Below, piece by piece: positions 1 through 7,154 of a stretch of DNA of 10,045 bases. The notes below the pieces were generated by a model. It was not told the origin of the DNA, did no database searches, and saw only the letters and a list, made by a program, of their open reading frames with translations. The stretch comes from Bacilli bacterium. Lineage in GTDB: Bacteria > Bacillota_I > Bacilli_A > RF39 > UBA660. Every line of letters starts with the position of its first letter. Position 1 is the first letter of the stretch. Location: NCBI GenBank assembly GCA_900757295.1, contig CAAENH010000032.1, positions 1 through 10,045 on the forward strand, given 5' to 3'. Made by a program: the position numbers and the translations under genes.

Positions 1-8
1 GGTTTTGT

Positions 9-422
9 ATGAAAATAAAATATTATGGTTTTAATAAAGAATTTATATGTGAAGATGAATTTAATAGTGATAGTAAAGTAGTAGATAACATTTATGGCTT
101 TGAAATTTTTGATGGTGAAGAAAAGTTGTATTCATGTTTTCAGGGACAATTTATTAATATTTTAGATATTATTTCTAAAAGAAGTCCTTTATTACAAATA
201 TTAACTTTAACGCAGCAGATTAAGTTGGAAAGATATGCTGAAAAGTGTTTTAAAGAAAATACAACTCAATGGTTTGTCATGAATGTAAATGAAAATAATA
301 TCTCATTTATTGAAGCAGATGCATTAAATTCTTCTTATACTTATAATTCAGAAGCTAATTTATTTCAAATATTTAATGATATTAAACAAGATTGTATTGG
401 TAAGAAATTAGGAAGGAAGTAG
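9..422 (+). CDS. Hypothetical protein, 137 residues, first visible gene of the aspS2-gatB operon
   Basis: I do not recognise this protein. It has no signal peptide and no membrane segment; it looks like a small soluble alpha/beta protein. The N-terminal half has strand-like stretches (KIKYYGF, YGFEIFDG, EKLYSCF), the middle a helical part (about residues 50-82, including LLQILTLTQQIKLERYAEK), then WFVMNVNENNISFIEA, and a Lys/Arg-rich tail. It contains four Cys without a metal-binding spacing. The ATG at 9 is preceded by GGTTTT at the window edge, which resembles the end of the GGAGGTTTTGAG leader of the gene at 3433, so the start is probably right although the full ribosome site is cut off. 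It stops one base before the aspartyl-tRNA synthetase start, and that gene's ribosome site lies inside its last codons, so the two are probably co-translated. Function unknown. Confidence 0.7.
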   Translation: MKIKYYGFNKEFICEDEFNSDSKVVDNIYGFEIFDGEEKLYSCFQGQFINILDIISKRSPLLQILTLTQQIKLERYAEKCFKENTTQWFVMNVNENNISFIEADALNSSYTYNSEANLFQIFNDIKQDCIGKKLGRK

Positions 423-423
423 T

Positions 424-1734
424 ATGAAAACAATTAAAATAAATGATTTAGAAAATCATTATGGTGAAAATGTTTTAATTCAGGGGTTTGTAGAAAACAT
501 TCGTAATTTGCAATATGTAATATTTATGGTTATTAAGGATAATACAGGAAAAGTTCAAGTTACGATTGAAAAAGAAAATAATGACAGCTTAGTAAATATT
601 GTTGAAAAAATAACATTAGAAAGTACAGTTAAAATTATTGGAACATGTAATGAAGCTGCATCAGTTAAACTTGGCGGCAAAGAAATAATTCCAACTGAAG
701 TTATTGTTACTAGTAGTTCTTTAGAAGAATTACCAATTAATATCAAAGATAAATCTGCAGCTTTAAGAGAAACAAGATTAGATTATAGATTTTTAGATTT
801 AAGAAGAGAAGATAATAATCTATTATTTAAAATTGAAACATTACTTGAACATTCGATGAGAGAATACTGTATTAACAATAATTTTATGGAAATACATTCT
901 CCAAAAATAGCAGCAGCTGCTGCAGAAAGTGGAGCAGAAACTTTTAAATTAGACTACTTTGGTCAAGAAGCTTCTTTATCACAATCTCCTCAATTTTATA
1001 AACAAATGGCAATGGCAGCAAATTTTGGTAAAGTCTTTGAAATAGGACCTGCTTTTAGAGCAGAAAATTCACATACTTCTTATCATGCTACTGAAATAAA
1101 TATGGCTGATGTAGAAATGTCTTGGATTGACTCATTTGAAGATGTTATGGATATGGAAGAAGAATGGATAAAATATTCATTTAAAAAAGTTTATGAAAAA
1201 TATGGAGAACAAATAAAAAAAGAATTTAAAACTGATCTTGTAAATCTTGATGTAAAGTTTCCAAGAGTTACATTTAAAGAAGCAAAACAAATATTAAAAG
1301 ATGAATATCATTTTGAAGGCGAAAGAGCAGATGATTTTGAAAGAAAAGAAGAAATGCTTTTATGTAAATATGCTAAGAAAAAATATAATAGTGATTTCAT
1401 TTTTGTAACGAAGTTCCCATTTGCGGCCCGTCCTTTTTATCATAATTTAGATGAAGAGGGATTAACTAATAGTTATGATTTATTATTTAGAGGAGTAGAA
1501 ATTACGACAGGTGCCCAAAGAGAACATAGAGTAGATGTTTTAACAAAGCAAATAAAAGAGAAAGAAATTGATCCTGCTTCATTAGAATTTTATTTGGAAT
1601 TCTTTAAATATGGTTGTCCTCCTCATGGTGGATTTGCTATTGGTATTGCTCGTGTTTTGATGCAAATGTTAAATATTGATAATATAAGAGAAGCGACATT
1701 TATATATCGTGGACCTACTAGATTAAAACCTTAA
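424..1734 (+). CDS. aspS2: Aspartyl-tRNA synthetase, archaeal/type 2 (AspRS2; possibly non-discriminating aspartate--tRNA(Asp/Asn) ligase)
   Basis: This cytoplasmic class IIb enzyme charges tRNA(Asp), and perhaps tRNA(Asn), with aspartate. Seen: an OB-fold anticodon-binding domain (about residues 1-100, with IQGFVENIRNLQ), YRFLDLRR at 121-128, YFGQ...SQSPQFYKQ at 178-193, motif 2 with FEIGPAFRAE at 205-214, EITTGAQREHR at 359-369, and motif 3 HGGFAIGIARVLM at 401-413 followed by NIREATF. The 436-residue length and lack of the large GAD insertion fit the short archaeal/AspRS2 type, not the roughly 590-residue bacterial AspRS. In the OB-fold, the loop position that carries a conserved Pro in known non-discriminating archaeal-type enzymes appears to be Leu83, and the His position appears to be Glu24; these alignments were made by eye, so tRNA specificity is open. 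The start follows GGAAGGAAG (411-419). Genes on both sides are co-directional; gatCAB downstream fits a role in Asp-tRNA(Asn) formation, while the adjacent asnS argues it may not be needed. The family call is firm. Confidence 0.95.
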   Translation: MKTIKINDLENHYGENVLIQGFVENIRNLQYVIFMVIKDNTGKVQVTIEKENNDSLVNIVEKITLESTVKIIGTCNEAASVKLGGKEIIPTEVIVTSSSLEELPINIKDKSAALRETRLDYRFLDLRREDNNLLFKIETLLEHSMREYCINNNFMEIHSPKIAAAAAESGAETFKLDYFGQEASLSQSPQFYKQMAMAANFGKVFEIGPAFRAENSHTSYHATEINMADVEMSWIDSFEDVMDMEEEWIKYSFKKVYEKYGEQIKKEFKTDLVNLDVKFPRVTFKEAKQILKDEYHFEGERADDFERKEEMLLCKYAKKKYNSDFIFVTKFPFAARPFYHNLDEEGLTNSYDLLFRGVEITTGAQREHRVDVLTKQIKEKEIDPASLEFYLEFFKYGCPPHGGFAIGIARVLMQMLNIDNIREATFIYRGPTRLKP

Positions 1735-1751
1735 GAGAAAGGAAAATTATT

Positions 1752-3116
1752 ATGGATGTTAAAGATATAACAAAGGATTTAATAGGAAAAGAAATTACAG
1801 TTCAAGGATGGATAAGAAATCACCGTAAACAAGCAACTTTTGGTTTTATAGATTTTAGTGATGGAACTAGTTTTAAACATTTACAAATTGTTTATGATGA
1901 AAGTATTAAAAACTTTGATGAAGTAAGTAAATTATTAGTTGGATGTGCTATTGAAGTAAAAGGAATTTTAGTTGAAAGTCAAGGAAATCAAGACTATGAG
2001 TTAAAAGCTAGTGATGTTAAAATATTAGGCGATTGCCCAAGTGATTATCCTATCCAACCTAAAAGACATACTAGAGAGTTTTTAAGAAGTGTTGCTCATT
2101 TAAGACCTAGAACTAATTTATTTCAAGCTGTATTTAAAGTAAGAAGTGTTGCTGCTATGGCAATTCATGAATATTTTCAAAGTCACAATTATGTTTATGT
2201 TCATACACCATTATTAACTACAGCTGATTGTGAAGGGGAAAATCAAATGTTTAAAGTAACCACTTTTGACTTTAATAATTTACCTAAAAAAGATGATAAA
2301 GTAGATATGAGTAAAGATTTATTTTCTAAACAAACATTTATAACTGGTACTGGACAATTACATGGTGAAGCATATGCAATGGCATTTAAAAAGATTTATA
2401 CTTTTGGGCCAACATTTAGAACAGAAAATTCAAATACTAAAACTCATGCAAATGAATTTTGGATGATTGAACCTGAAATGGCTTTTATGGATCTTAATGA
2501 TTTAATGAATGTTGAAGAAGAAATGTTAAAATTTGTTGTTAAATATGTTTTAGATAAATGCAATGATGAAATTGAATTTTTAGATAAATTTGTAGAAAAT
2601 GGATTGAAAGAAAAATTAACAAAATTAATTAATTCTGAATTTAAAAGAATTACTCATCATGAAGCAGTTGATATTTTATTAAAAGCAGATGTTAAATGGG
2701 AATTTACACCAAGTTATGATGATGATATTGCAAAAGAACATGAAAGATATATTACGGAAGTATTTAATGGACCAGTATTTATTTATAATTGGCCAAAAGA
2801 TATTAAAGCTTGGTATATGAAAGAAAATGATGACCATAAAACAGTTGCTGCAGTTGACTTAGAAGTTCCAGGAAGTGGAGAACTAATGGGAGGAAGTCAA
2901 AGAGAAGAAAATTTAGACAAAATAATTGCTAGAGCTAAACAAATGAATGTTGATTTAGATACTGTAAAATGGTATATTAATTTACGTAAATTTGGTGGTT
3001 GCTATCATTCAGGATTTGGAATGGGCTTTGAAAGATTAATTATGTATTTAACTGGAGTAGATAATATTAGAGATGTTATTCCTTTCCCTAGAACACCAAA
3101 TAGTTGTGATTTTTAA
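1752..3116 (+). CDS. asnS: Asparaginyl-tRNA synthetase (AsnRS)
   Basis: The enzyme ligates asparagine to tRNA(Asn) in the cytoplasm using ATP. It is a class IIb synthetase. Seen: N-terminal OB-fold anticodon-binding domain (residues 1 to about 95, VQGWIRNHRKQATFGFIDFSDG), LRPRTN at 117-122, the AsnRS-type TTADCEGENQMFKVTT (156-171), FITGTGQLHGE (196-206), motif 2 FGPTFRTENSNTKTHANEFW (218-237), GSGELMGGSQREE (374-386), and motif 3 HSGFGMGFERL (419-429) followed by the diagnostic ending IPFPRTPNSCDF. The 454-residue length is normal, and the complete OB-fold rules out a synthetase-derived asparagine synthetase. GAAAGGA (1737-1743) sits 8 nt before the ATG. It lies between aspS2 and gatC, so the cell makes Asn-tRNA(Asn) directly even though it carries an amidotransferase. 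That suggests GatCAB serves tRNA(Gln) at least. Confidence 0.97.
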   Translation: MDVKDITKDLIGKEITVQGWIRNHRKQATFGFIDFSDGTSFKHLQIVYDESIKNFDEVSKLLVGCAIEVKGILVESQGNQDYELKASDVKILGDCPSDYPIQPKRHTREFLRSVAHLRPRTNLFQAVFKVRSVAAMAIHEYFQSHNYVYVHTPLLTTADCEGENQMFKVTTFDFNNLPKKDDKVDMSKDLFSKQTFITGTGQLHGEAYAMAFKKIYTFGPTFRTENSNTKTHANEFWMIEPEMAFMDLNDLMNVEEEMLKFVVKYVLDKCNDEIEFLDKFVENGLKEKLTKLINSEFKRITHHEAVDILLKADVKWEFTPSYDDDIAKEHERYITEVFNGPVFIYNWPKDIKAWYMKENDDHKTVAAVDLEVPGSGELMGGSQREENLDKIIARAKQMNVDLDTVKWYINLRKFGGCYHSGFGMGFERLIMYLTGVDNIRDVIPFPRTPNSCDF

Positions 3117-3127
3117 GAGGAGTAATT

Positions 3128-3421
3128 ATGAAATTTGATGAAGAATTAATTGATAAATTAGCATTAAAACTTATGATTGGTTTATCAAAAGAAGAAAATC
3201 AAACGGTACTAAATGAATTTAAATTAATTGATGAAAGTATGGAACTTATAAATAATATTAAAGATATTGATAAAGTTGAGCCAATGACTCATCCTTATGA
3301 TTTATATTTATCATCTTTAAGAGATGATGAAGTAGAAGAAAGTATTTCATTTAAGGATGCTTTAAGAAATTGTGATGTAGTTGATGGTAGGGAAGTAAAG
3401 GTACCAAAAACAGTTAATTAG
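3128..3421 (+). CDS. gatC: Asp/Glu-tRNA amidotransferase subunit C (GatC)
   Basis: This is the small belt-like subunit of the GatCAB amidotransferase, which wraps around the GatA/GatB interface. Seen: an N-terminal two-helix part (DEELIDKLALKLMIGLSKEE, residues 4-23, then NEFKLIDESMELINN), the family signature VEPMTHP at 50-56, LRDDEV at 64-69, and a C-terminal ending near VPKTVN that matches the usual VPKV-type tail. The 97-residue length is typical. AGAGGAG directly after the asnS stop serves as its ribosome site. It is separated from gatA by two small unknown genes, which is unusual because gatC normally abuts gatA. Confidence is high because length, signature and linkage to gatA/gatB all agree. 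Confidence 0.93.
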   Translation: MKFDEELIDKLALKLMIGLSKEENQTVLNEFKLIDESMELINNIKDIDKVEPMTHPYDLYLSSLRDDEVEESISFKDALRNCDVVDGREVKVPKTVN

Positions 3422-3432
3422 GAGGTTTTGAG

Positions 3433-3903
3433 ATGAAAAAAATTAGTAACTATGATATTGAAGAATTAAAAATAGTAAAAGAAGAATATACAACTGCTTG
3501 TGAGGAAATTATAAATTCTATTGGTATAGAAGATTTTGATTTTTTTGCATCTAGAAGAAATGGTATTTATATGCCAGAAGAACGTTTAAAATTTGAACGT
3601 ATTATGAGCAAATTAAAAAATATGAATTTTTTTGATTTAGAAAGAGATCTATTAAAAATTGAAAGAATTTTACTTCATAAAGAAATCGAAAAATTAAATG
3701 AAAAACTAGATAAGTTATTAAATAGTGAAGATTATAAGTGGTATAAAGAAAACAAAGCTAAAGAAGAGTATTTTAAAGAAAATATTAAATTTAATTTAGG
3801 AAATGCTTTTAAGCTTAAAAAAATAGATGATAATATTAATTCTATTCAAGATGAGATAGAATCAACAACAAATGAGTGTAGAAGAAAATATATCATAAAA
3901 TAA
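3433..3903 (+). CDS. Hypothetical helical/coiled-coil protein inserted between gatC and gatA
   Basis: I do not recognise a family. The 156-residue product is highly charged (many Lys and Glu) and looks almost entirely helical: an N-terminal helix (about 6-30), a short non-helical stretch around DFDFFASRRNGIYMPEE (34-50), then helices with heptad-like hydrophobic spacing at about 50-100 (LERDLLKIERILLHKEIEKL) and 125-150. There is no signal peptide, membrane segment or enzymatic motif. Cys23 and Cys149 are far apart. AGGAGGT overlaps the gatC stop and sits 6 nt before the ATG, one of the best ribosome sites in the window, so the gene should be well translated. The gaps of 11 and 13 nt on either side place it firmly in the tRNA-charging operon. 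Inference only: it could be a structural partner of GatCAB or the synthetases; it could equally be an unrelated passenger. Confidence 0.8.
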   Translation: MKKISNYDIEELKIVKEEYTTACEEIINSIGIEDFDFFASRRNGIYMPEERLKFERIMSKLKNMNFFDLERDLLKIERILLHKEIEKLNEKLDKLLNSEDYKWYKENKAKEEYFKENIKFNLGNAFKLKKIDDNINSIQDEIESTTNECRRKYIIK

Positions 3904-3916
3904 AAAGGAGTATATA

Positions 3917-4189
3917 ATGGAATATTATAAAAATGTAAAGGAATGTTTAGAATATATCAAATGTCTAGAAACTAACAAATTATTTTATAAAATGTTTTTA
4001 GAAGAAATGATTACTAATGAAGAGCCATATATTTTAAAATATAATGAAAATTTAAAATTGAGATATCTTTATTTTAAACAAAGATATTTACAAGAATTAG
4101 CTACAGCTAATGCACTAGTAGATCAACAATATTATTTAAATTTATTGGATAATAAAGATAAGCAATACGCATATTTACAAGTTGCATAG
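3917..4189 (+). CDS. Hypothetical small helical protein directly upstream of gatA
   Basis: This 90-residue product is unrecognised. It is Tyr-rich (about ten Tyr) and looks like two or three amphipathic helices: residues 3-32 (YYKNVKECLEYIKCLETNK onward), about 40-68 (NENLKLRYLYFKQRYLQELA), and a short C-terminal part. Cys10 and Cys16 are six apart and do not form a CxxC. No membrane segment or signal peptide is visible. The ATG is supported by AAAGGAG (3904-3910), 6 nt upstream and right after the stop of the preceding unknown gene; the gatA start is 13 nt after its own stop. Two neighbouring small helical proteins inside gatCAB suggest they may act together, but I see no sequence evidence for a function. 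Confidence 0.78.
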   Translation: MEYYKNVKECLEYIKCLETNKLFYKMFLEEMITNEEPYILKYNENLKLRYLYFKQRYLQELATANALVDQQYYLNLLDNKDKQYAYLQVA

Positions 4190-4202
4190 AAAGAGGTAGA
4201 AA

Positions 4203-5657
4203 ATGAGTTTGCTACAAAATGATATTAAAACTTTACATGAATTATTAATTAATAAAAAAGTTACTTCTAAAGAATTAGTTGATGAATCAATTAAATTGGC
4301 AAAAGAATATAATAGTGATTATAATTTCTTTGTAACTATTAATGAAGATGCTTTAGAAAAAGAAGTAACTGATAATCTACTATCTGGCATTCCTTGTGCA
4401 ATTAAAGATAATTTATCTACGGCCAATATTTTATCTACTGGCTCATCAAACACTTTAAAAGATTATGTTCCATTTTTTGATGCTACAGCAGTTAAAAAGT
4501 TAAATGAGGCTAATGCGGTTGATATTGGGAAGACTGTTATGGATGAACTTGGAATGGGTGGAACTGGAACAACAGGACATACTGGAATTGTTAGAAACCC
4601 TTGGGATAGAAAAAGAATAACTGGTGGTTCATCTGCTGGTTCTGCTGGAGCTGTTGCAGCTGGTATTGTTCCATATGCTTTAGGAAGTGATACTGGTGAT
4701 TCTATTAGAAAACCTGCTGCTTATTGTGGAATTGTAGGGTATAAACCAACATATGGATTAGTTTCTAGATATGGCTTATTTCCATTTGCGTCTTCTTTAG
4801 ATCATGTTGGATGTTTAACAAGAAATGTTTATGATGCTGCTGTAGTTATCGATCAAATTAAAGGTCAAGATGAGCATGATATGACTAGTTTACCAAATTC
4901 TACTGAGAAATTAGTAGATAGTTTAGGTAGTGATGTTTCATCTAAGAAATTATTTTATATTAAAGAAATTTGTGATATAAATTCTTATGATGAAAAAACT
5001 GAAGAATTAAAAAAAACATTAGATATTTTCAAACAAACTATAGATAAGTGTCGTGATCTAGGGATGACTGTTGAAGAAGTAAGTATTGATAGACATCTTT
5101 TAGAAGCTATTTATCCTACATATGTCTGCTTATCATGTGCTGAGGCAACAAGTAATTATTCAAATCTTACAGGTATTGTATTTGGACCTAGAGGTAAAGG
5201 CAATACAATAAATGATATTATGATTGATCATAGAACAAATGGTTTTTCACCTTTAATTAAACGTAGATTTATAATAGGAAGTTATGTTTTACAGCAAGAA
5301 AATCAGGAAAGATATTTTAAAAATGCTCAACGTGTAAGAAGATTAATTGTAAATAAAATGAATGAATTATTTGAAAAGTATGATGCTATGATTTTACCTT
5401 GTAGTGCAAAGGGCGCTAGAACAATAGAAAATAATAGTGAAGAAATTAAAACTAATGATATTTTAGAAAATCACATGGCTATTGGAAATTTTGGCGGTTT
5501 TCCTTCAATTACAATTCCTAATGGATTTGTAGATAACATGCCAATCGGAATCAATCTTACTGGTAAAGTTTTAGATGATGCTAATATTTTAAATATTGCT
5601 TATAATATTGAAAAAACAATGAATTATAAAAACCAAATTGCAAAGGAGCTAGTATAA
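4203..5657 (+). CDS. gatA: Asp/Glu-tRNA amidotransferase subunit A (GatA), glutaminase/amidase subunit
   Basis: GatA hydrolyses glutamine and supplies ammonia to GatB for converting Glu-tRNA(Gln) and/or Asp-tRNA(Asn). It belongs to the amidase-signature family. Seen: the catalytic Lys in PCAIKDN (Lys68), the Ser-rich GGSSAGSAG whose first Ser is Ser143 (cis-Ser), and the nucleophile in SDTGDSIRKPA (Ser167). The 24-residue spacing between the two serines equals that in characterised family members. Further matches are GYKPTYGLVSRYG (179-191), SSLDHVG and KRRFIIGSYVLQ. Length, 484, is normal. Odd: Asp166 occupies the position just before the nucleophile where most GatA have Gly (TGGSIR), and GGSSAGS replaces the more usual GGSSGGS; this may mark a subfamily. 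AAGAGGT (4191-4197) precedes the ATG. Its stop overlaps the gatB start. Confidence 0.95.
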   Translation: MSLLQNDIKTLHELLINKKVTSKELVDESIKLAKEYNSDYNFFVTINEDALEKEVTDNLLSGIPCAIKDNLSTANILSTGSSNTLKDYVPFFDATAVKKLNEANAVDIGKTVMDELGMGGTGTTGHTGIVRNPWDRKRITGGSSAGSAGAVAAGIVPYALGSDTGDSIRKPAAYCGIVGYKPTYGLVSRYGLFPFASSLDHVGCLTRNVYDAAVVIDQIKGQDEHDMTSLPNSTEKLVDSLGSDVSSKKLFYIKEICDINSYDEKTEELKKTLDIFKQTIDKCRDLGMTVEEVSIDRHLLEAIYPTYVCLSCAEATSNYSNLTGIVFGPRGKGNTINDIMIDHRTNGFSPLIKRRFIIGSYVLQQENQERYFKNAQRVRRLIVNKMNELFEKYDAMILPCSAKGARTIENNSEEIKTNDILENHMAIGNFGGFPSITIPNGFVDNMPIGINLTGKVLDDANILNIAYNIEKTMNYKNQIAKELV

Positions 5658-5659
5658 TG
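5643..5659 (+). promoter_or_regulatory. Ribosome binding site and TAATG stop-start overlap coupling gatA to gatB
   Basis: AAAGGAG (5643-5649 region) lies within the last codons of gatA, and the gatA stop TAA (5655-5657) shares its final A with the gatB start ATG (5657-5659). This arrangement normally couples translation and keeps the two large subunits in equal amounts, which fits their being partners in one complex. Confidence 0.8.
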
Positions 5660-7081
5660 AAGTATATTCCAACTATTGGTCTAGAATTACACTGTGAAAT
5701 GAATACTAAATCAAAAGTTTTTTCTAGTGCTAGAAATGAATATAATGAAATTCCTAATAGTAATATAGCTCCTCTTGATTTAGCATTTCCTGGAACATTA
5801 CCAGTATTAAACAAAAATGCATTAAGAAAAGCTTTTAGAATGTCTTTGGCTTTAAATTGTACTCAACCTGATGTTTTAGTATTCGATCGAAAAAATTATT
5901 ATTATCCAGATTTACCTAAAGGATATCAAATAACTCAAATGGAAAAACCTGTTGGTATAAATGGATTTTTAGATGTTGATGTTGATGGAGAGTTAAAAAG
6001 AATATTAATTCATGATATTCATTTGGAAGAAGATACCGCATCTATGGACCATTACGATGATTTTTCTTTAATTGATTACAATCGTAGTGGAGTACCATTA
6101 GTAGAAATTGTTACTGAACCTTGTATGCATAGTGCAAAAGAAGCAGTATCTTATTTGGAAACACTACGTAATACTTTTAAATATTGTGATATTAGTCAAG
6201 CTGATACTAAAATGGGTCAAATTAGATGTGATGTAAATATTTCTTTAATGGAAGAAAATAAAGATGGCTTAGGTACTAAAGTTGAAATAAAAAATATAAA
6301 TTCTTTTTCTAATGTTGCAAAAGCAATTGAGTATGAAATAGAAAGACAAACTAAATTATTAGAAAATAACCAAGGCAATGAAATAATTCAAGAAACTAGA
6401 CGTTATGATGATGAAACTGATACTACTATTAGAATGCGTAAAAAAGTAGAATCTGTTGATTATAAATATTTTGTTGAACCTAATATTCCGAAATTTAAAA
6501 TTGACAAAGAATATTTAGATGATATACGAAAAGAAGTTCCAGTTTTACCTTATTATAGATATAAAAAGTATACTCAAGATTATAATTTAAGTGAACTAGA
6601 TGCGAATACTATTATTAAAGATAAAAAAATATCTGATTATTATGAAGTATGTTTAGATATTAATATTGATCCTAAAACTGCAGCAAATTGGATTACTGGT
6701 AATATATTAAGCGTATTAAATAGAAAAGAAATAGAAATTACAGATTTTTATTTAACTCCAATTATGTTAAAAGAAATTTTAGATAAAATTGAAGATAAGA
6801 CTATTTCATCTAAGCAAGCAAAAGAAATATTTAATAAAGTTATTGAAGAAGAAAAAGAACCAAGTAATTTTATTAATAATATGTCTCAGTTAAGTGATGA
6901 AGATCAGTTACGTGAAATAATAAAAAATATCTTAAATAATAATACATCTCAAGTAGAAGCATATAAAAATGGTAAAGATAATTTATTTAAATTTTTTATA
7001 GGACAAGTTATGAAAGAAACAAAGGGAAAAGCTAATCCAGTTGTTTCTAATGAAATATTAAAGGAAGAATTAAGTAAATAA
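5657..7081 (+). CDS. gatB: Asp/Glu-tRNA amidotransferase subunit B (GatB)
   Basis: GatB binds the mischarged tRNA, activates the aminoacyl side chain with ATP and accepts ammonia from GatA. Seen: the N-terminal IGLELHCEM with Glu10 and His12, and HDIHLEEDTAS with Glu125; all three match metal/active-centre residues known from GatB structures. Also seen are YYYPDLPKGYQITQ (81-94), DYNRSGVPLVEIVTEP, KMGQIRCDVN and EIKNINSF of the cradle domain, DYKYFVEPNIP, and the YqeY-like helical tail ending in FIGQVMKETKGKANP. The Cys residues some GatB proteins use for zinc after SKVF are absent (SSARNEY), so this is the zinc-free type. The 474-residue length is normal. It is the last gene of the operon-like run, followed by a T-rich gap and a probable new promoter. 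Confidence 0.97.
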   Translation: MKYIPTIGLELHCEMNTKSKVFSSARNEYNEIPNSNIAPLDLAFPGTLPVLNKNALRKAFRMSLALNCTQPDVLVFDRKNYYYPDLPKGYQITQMEKPVGINGFLDVDVDGELKRILIHDIHLEEDTASMDHYDDFSLIDYNRSGVPLVEIVTEPCMHSAKEAVSYLETLRNTFKYCDISQADTKMGQIRCDVNISLMEENKDGLGTKVEIKNINSFSNVAKAIEYEIERQTKLLENNQGNEIIQETRRYDDETDTTIRMRKKVESVDYKYFVEPNIPKFKIDKEYLDDIRKEVPVLPYYRYKKYTQDYNLSELDANTIIKDKKISDYYEVCLDINIDPKTAANWITGNILSVLNRKEIEITDFYLTPIMLKEILDKIEDKTISSKQAKEIFNKVIEEEKEPSNFINNMSQLSDEDQLREIIKNILNNNTSQVEAYKNGKDNLFKFFIGQVMKETKGKANPVVSNEILKEELSK

Positions 7082-7094
7082 TTTTTCTTTTTTT

Positions 7095-7123
7095 TTGCTA
7101 TTTTTTACTGGAAGTGTTAGAAT
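7095..7123 (+). promoter_or_regulatory. Probable sigma-70-type promoter for the kinase-like gene
   Basis: TTGCTA (7095-7100, 4 of 6 to consensus) and TAGAAT (7118-7123, 5 of 6) are separated by exactly 17 nt. The predicted start lies near 7130, about 25 nt before the ATG at 7155 and upstream of its ribosome site AAGGAAG (7142-7148). AT-rich DNA yields chance matches, so confidence is moderate, but spacing and position are right. It suggests the downstream gene can be expressed apart from gatB. Confidence 0.5.
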
Positions 7124-7154
7124 ACATGGAAAAAAGAGTTGAAGGAAGATATTT

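Noticed and set aside
555..746. 63-codon minus-strand frame opposite aspS2
   Set aside because: It lies wholly inside the conserved anticodon-binding domain of AspRS on the other strand and resembles no protein; a shadow of the real gene.
424..1734. In-frame UGA reassignment (Mycoplasma-type code) suspected from the low GC
   Set aside because: The conserved proteins are full length with no internal TGA, and Trp is encoded by TGG.
1752..3116. The asnS-like gene as a synthetase-derived asparagine synthetase
   Set aside because: That paralogue type lacks the anticodon-binding domain; here the OB-fold is complete and all AsnRS motifs are present.
5581..5814. 77-codon minus-strand frame across the gatA/gatB junction
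   Set aside because: It covers the conserved end of gatA and start of gatB; no family is recognised and the + strand explains the sequence fully.
7061..7093. Possible terminator after gatB: AAGGAAGAA pairing with TTCTTTTTT before a T run
   Set aside because: The stem would be almost all A-U and G-U pairs with a 15-nt loop and begins inside the gatB coding region. The T run alone is weak evidence in such A+T-rich DNA.
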